64,000 nucleotides of DNA from Prorocentrum cordatum (taxonomy: Eukaryota; Sar; Dinophyceae; Prorocentrales; Prorocentraceae), in contig CAUYUJ010001314.1 of NCBI GenBank assembly GCA_963575745.1, forward strand, positions 2,501-66,500, given 5' to 3'. The notes under the pieces were generated by a model, which had not been told where the DNA came from, made no database searches, and was given only the letters and a program-made list of their open reading frames with translations. This document shows positions 63,898-64,000 of this stretch, one piece after another; within the stretch, counting starts at the first letter, position 1; the number at the start of each line of letters is the position of its first letter. The translations under genes were made by a program, and so were the position numbers.

Positions 63898-64000
63898 TTC
63901 AGGGGCGCTGGAGAGCTAGTTGGCAAGAAAATTCTCGACAGACATTTTGAGGACTTTTGGTCGGTTGAAAATTTGTCTTCGAAATTCAACCATTCGTTAA
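63898..64000 (+). mobile_element. HEL-A start, cut by window end
   Basis: GGGGCGCTGGAGAGCTAGTTGG and the conserved region continue past the window edge. Confidence 0.75.

Overview
This is eukaryotic, repeat-dominated nuclear DNA from a dinoflagellate. The best evidence is the dinoflagellate trans-spliced leader (SL). A near-perfect genomic copy sits at the 5' end of a LINE at 13926-13947, and a perfect copy joined to an older partial copy sits at 25048-25087. Both lie exactly where a retroposed, trans-spliced mRNA would begin. I recognise no host housekeeping gene, tRNA or rRNA. Nearly everything that can be assigned is mobile DNA, debris of mobile DNA, or tandem repeat.

Region 1 (1-29.7 kb) is a patchwork of micro- and minisatellites: CGT triplets, a 26-G run, 12-, 14-, 32/64-, 42-46- and 101-bp minisatellites, and a 1.1 kb CCT tract. 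It also holds a 686 bp foldback element (5850-6535), a dispersed repeat present at 3.06-3.59 kb and 29.17-29.73 kb, and two APE-type LINE retrotransposons on the minus strand. LINE-1 (7544-13949) looks structurally complete: 16-bp target-site duplications, SL relict, ORF1 (coiled coil plus RRM-like region) and an uninterrupted 1708-residue ORF2 (APE endonuclease, reverse transcriptase, CCHC-like finger, Ser/Pro-rich tail with 28-residue repeats). It interrupts a tandem array of about 250-bp units. LINE-2 (about 19.04-25.09 kb) is a dead relative with frameshifts and stops and a tandem pair of SL relicts.

Region 2 (29.7-64 kb) is built almost entirely from three interrelated families of short non-coding elements, here called HEL-A (about 1.0-1.4 kb), HEL-B (about 390-410 bp) and HEL-C (about 320-335 bp). 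HEL-A and HEL-B share one architecture: an inverted repeat at the extreme 5' end, its partner set back from the 3' end, then a terminal hairpin and a conserved end CAGT. Insertion is immediately after a T, most often between two Ts. HEL-A carries a 178-bp satellite inside. This is the architecture known for non-autonomous Helentron/Helitron2 (HINE, DINE-1-like) rolling-circle transposons. No Rep-helicase is present, so they would be mobilised in trans. The elements are inserted into one another at repeated positions. Several host elements can be rejoined across their insertions to full family length, and an unoccupied sibling exists for some sites. The deepest stack (42.9-50.2 kb) is at least five levels and includes a 5'-truncated LINE-3 fragment (47322-49146), whose RNase H motifs occur in circularly permuted order.

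The window is best read as a record of two processes: retroposition of trans-spliced LINE mRNAs in the left half, and self-targeting accumulation of Helentron-like elements that disperse a 178-bp satellite in the right half. The family names HEL-A/B/C, LINE-1/2/3 are working names for this annotation only.
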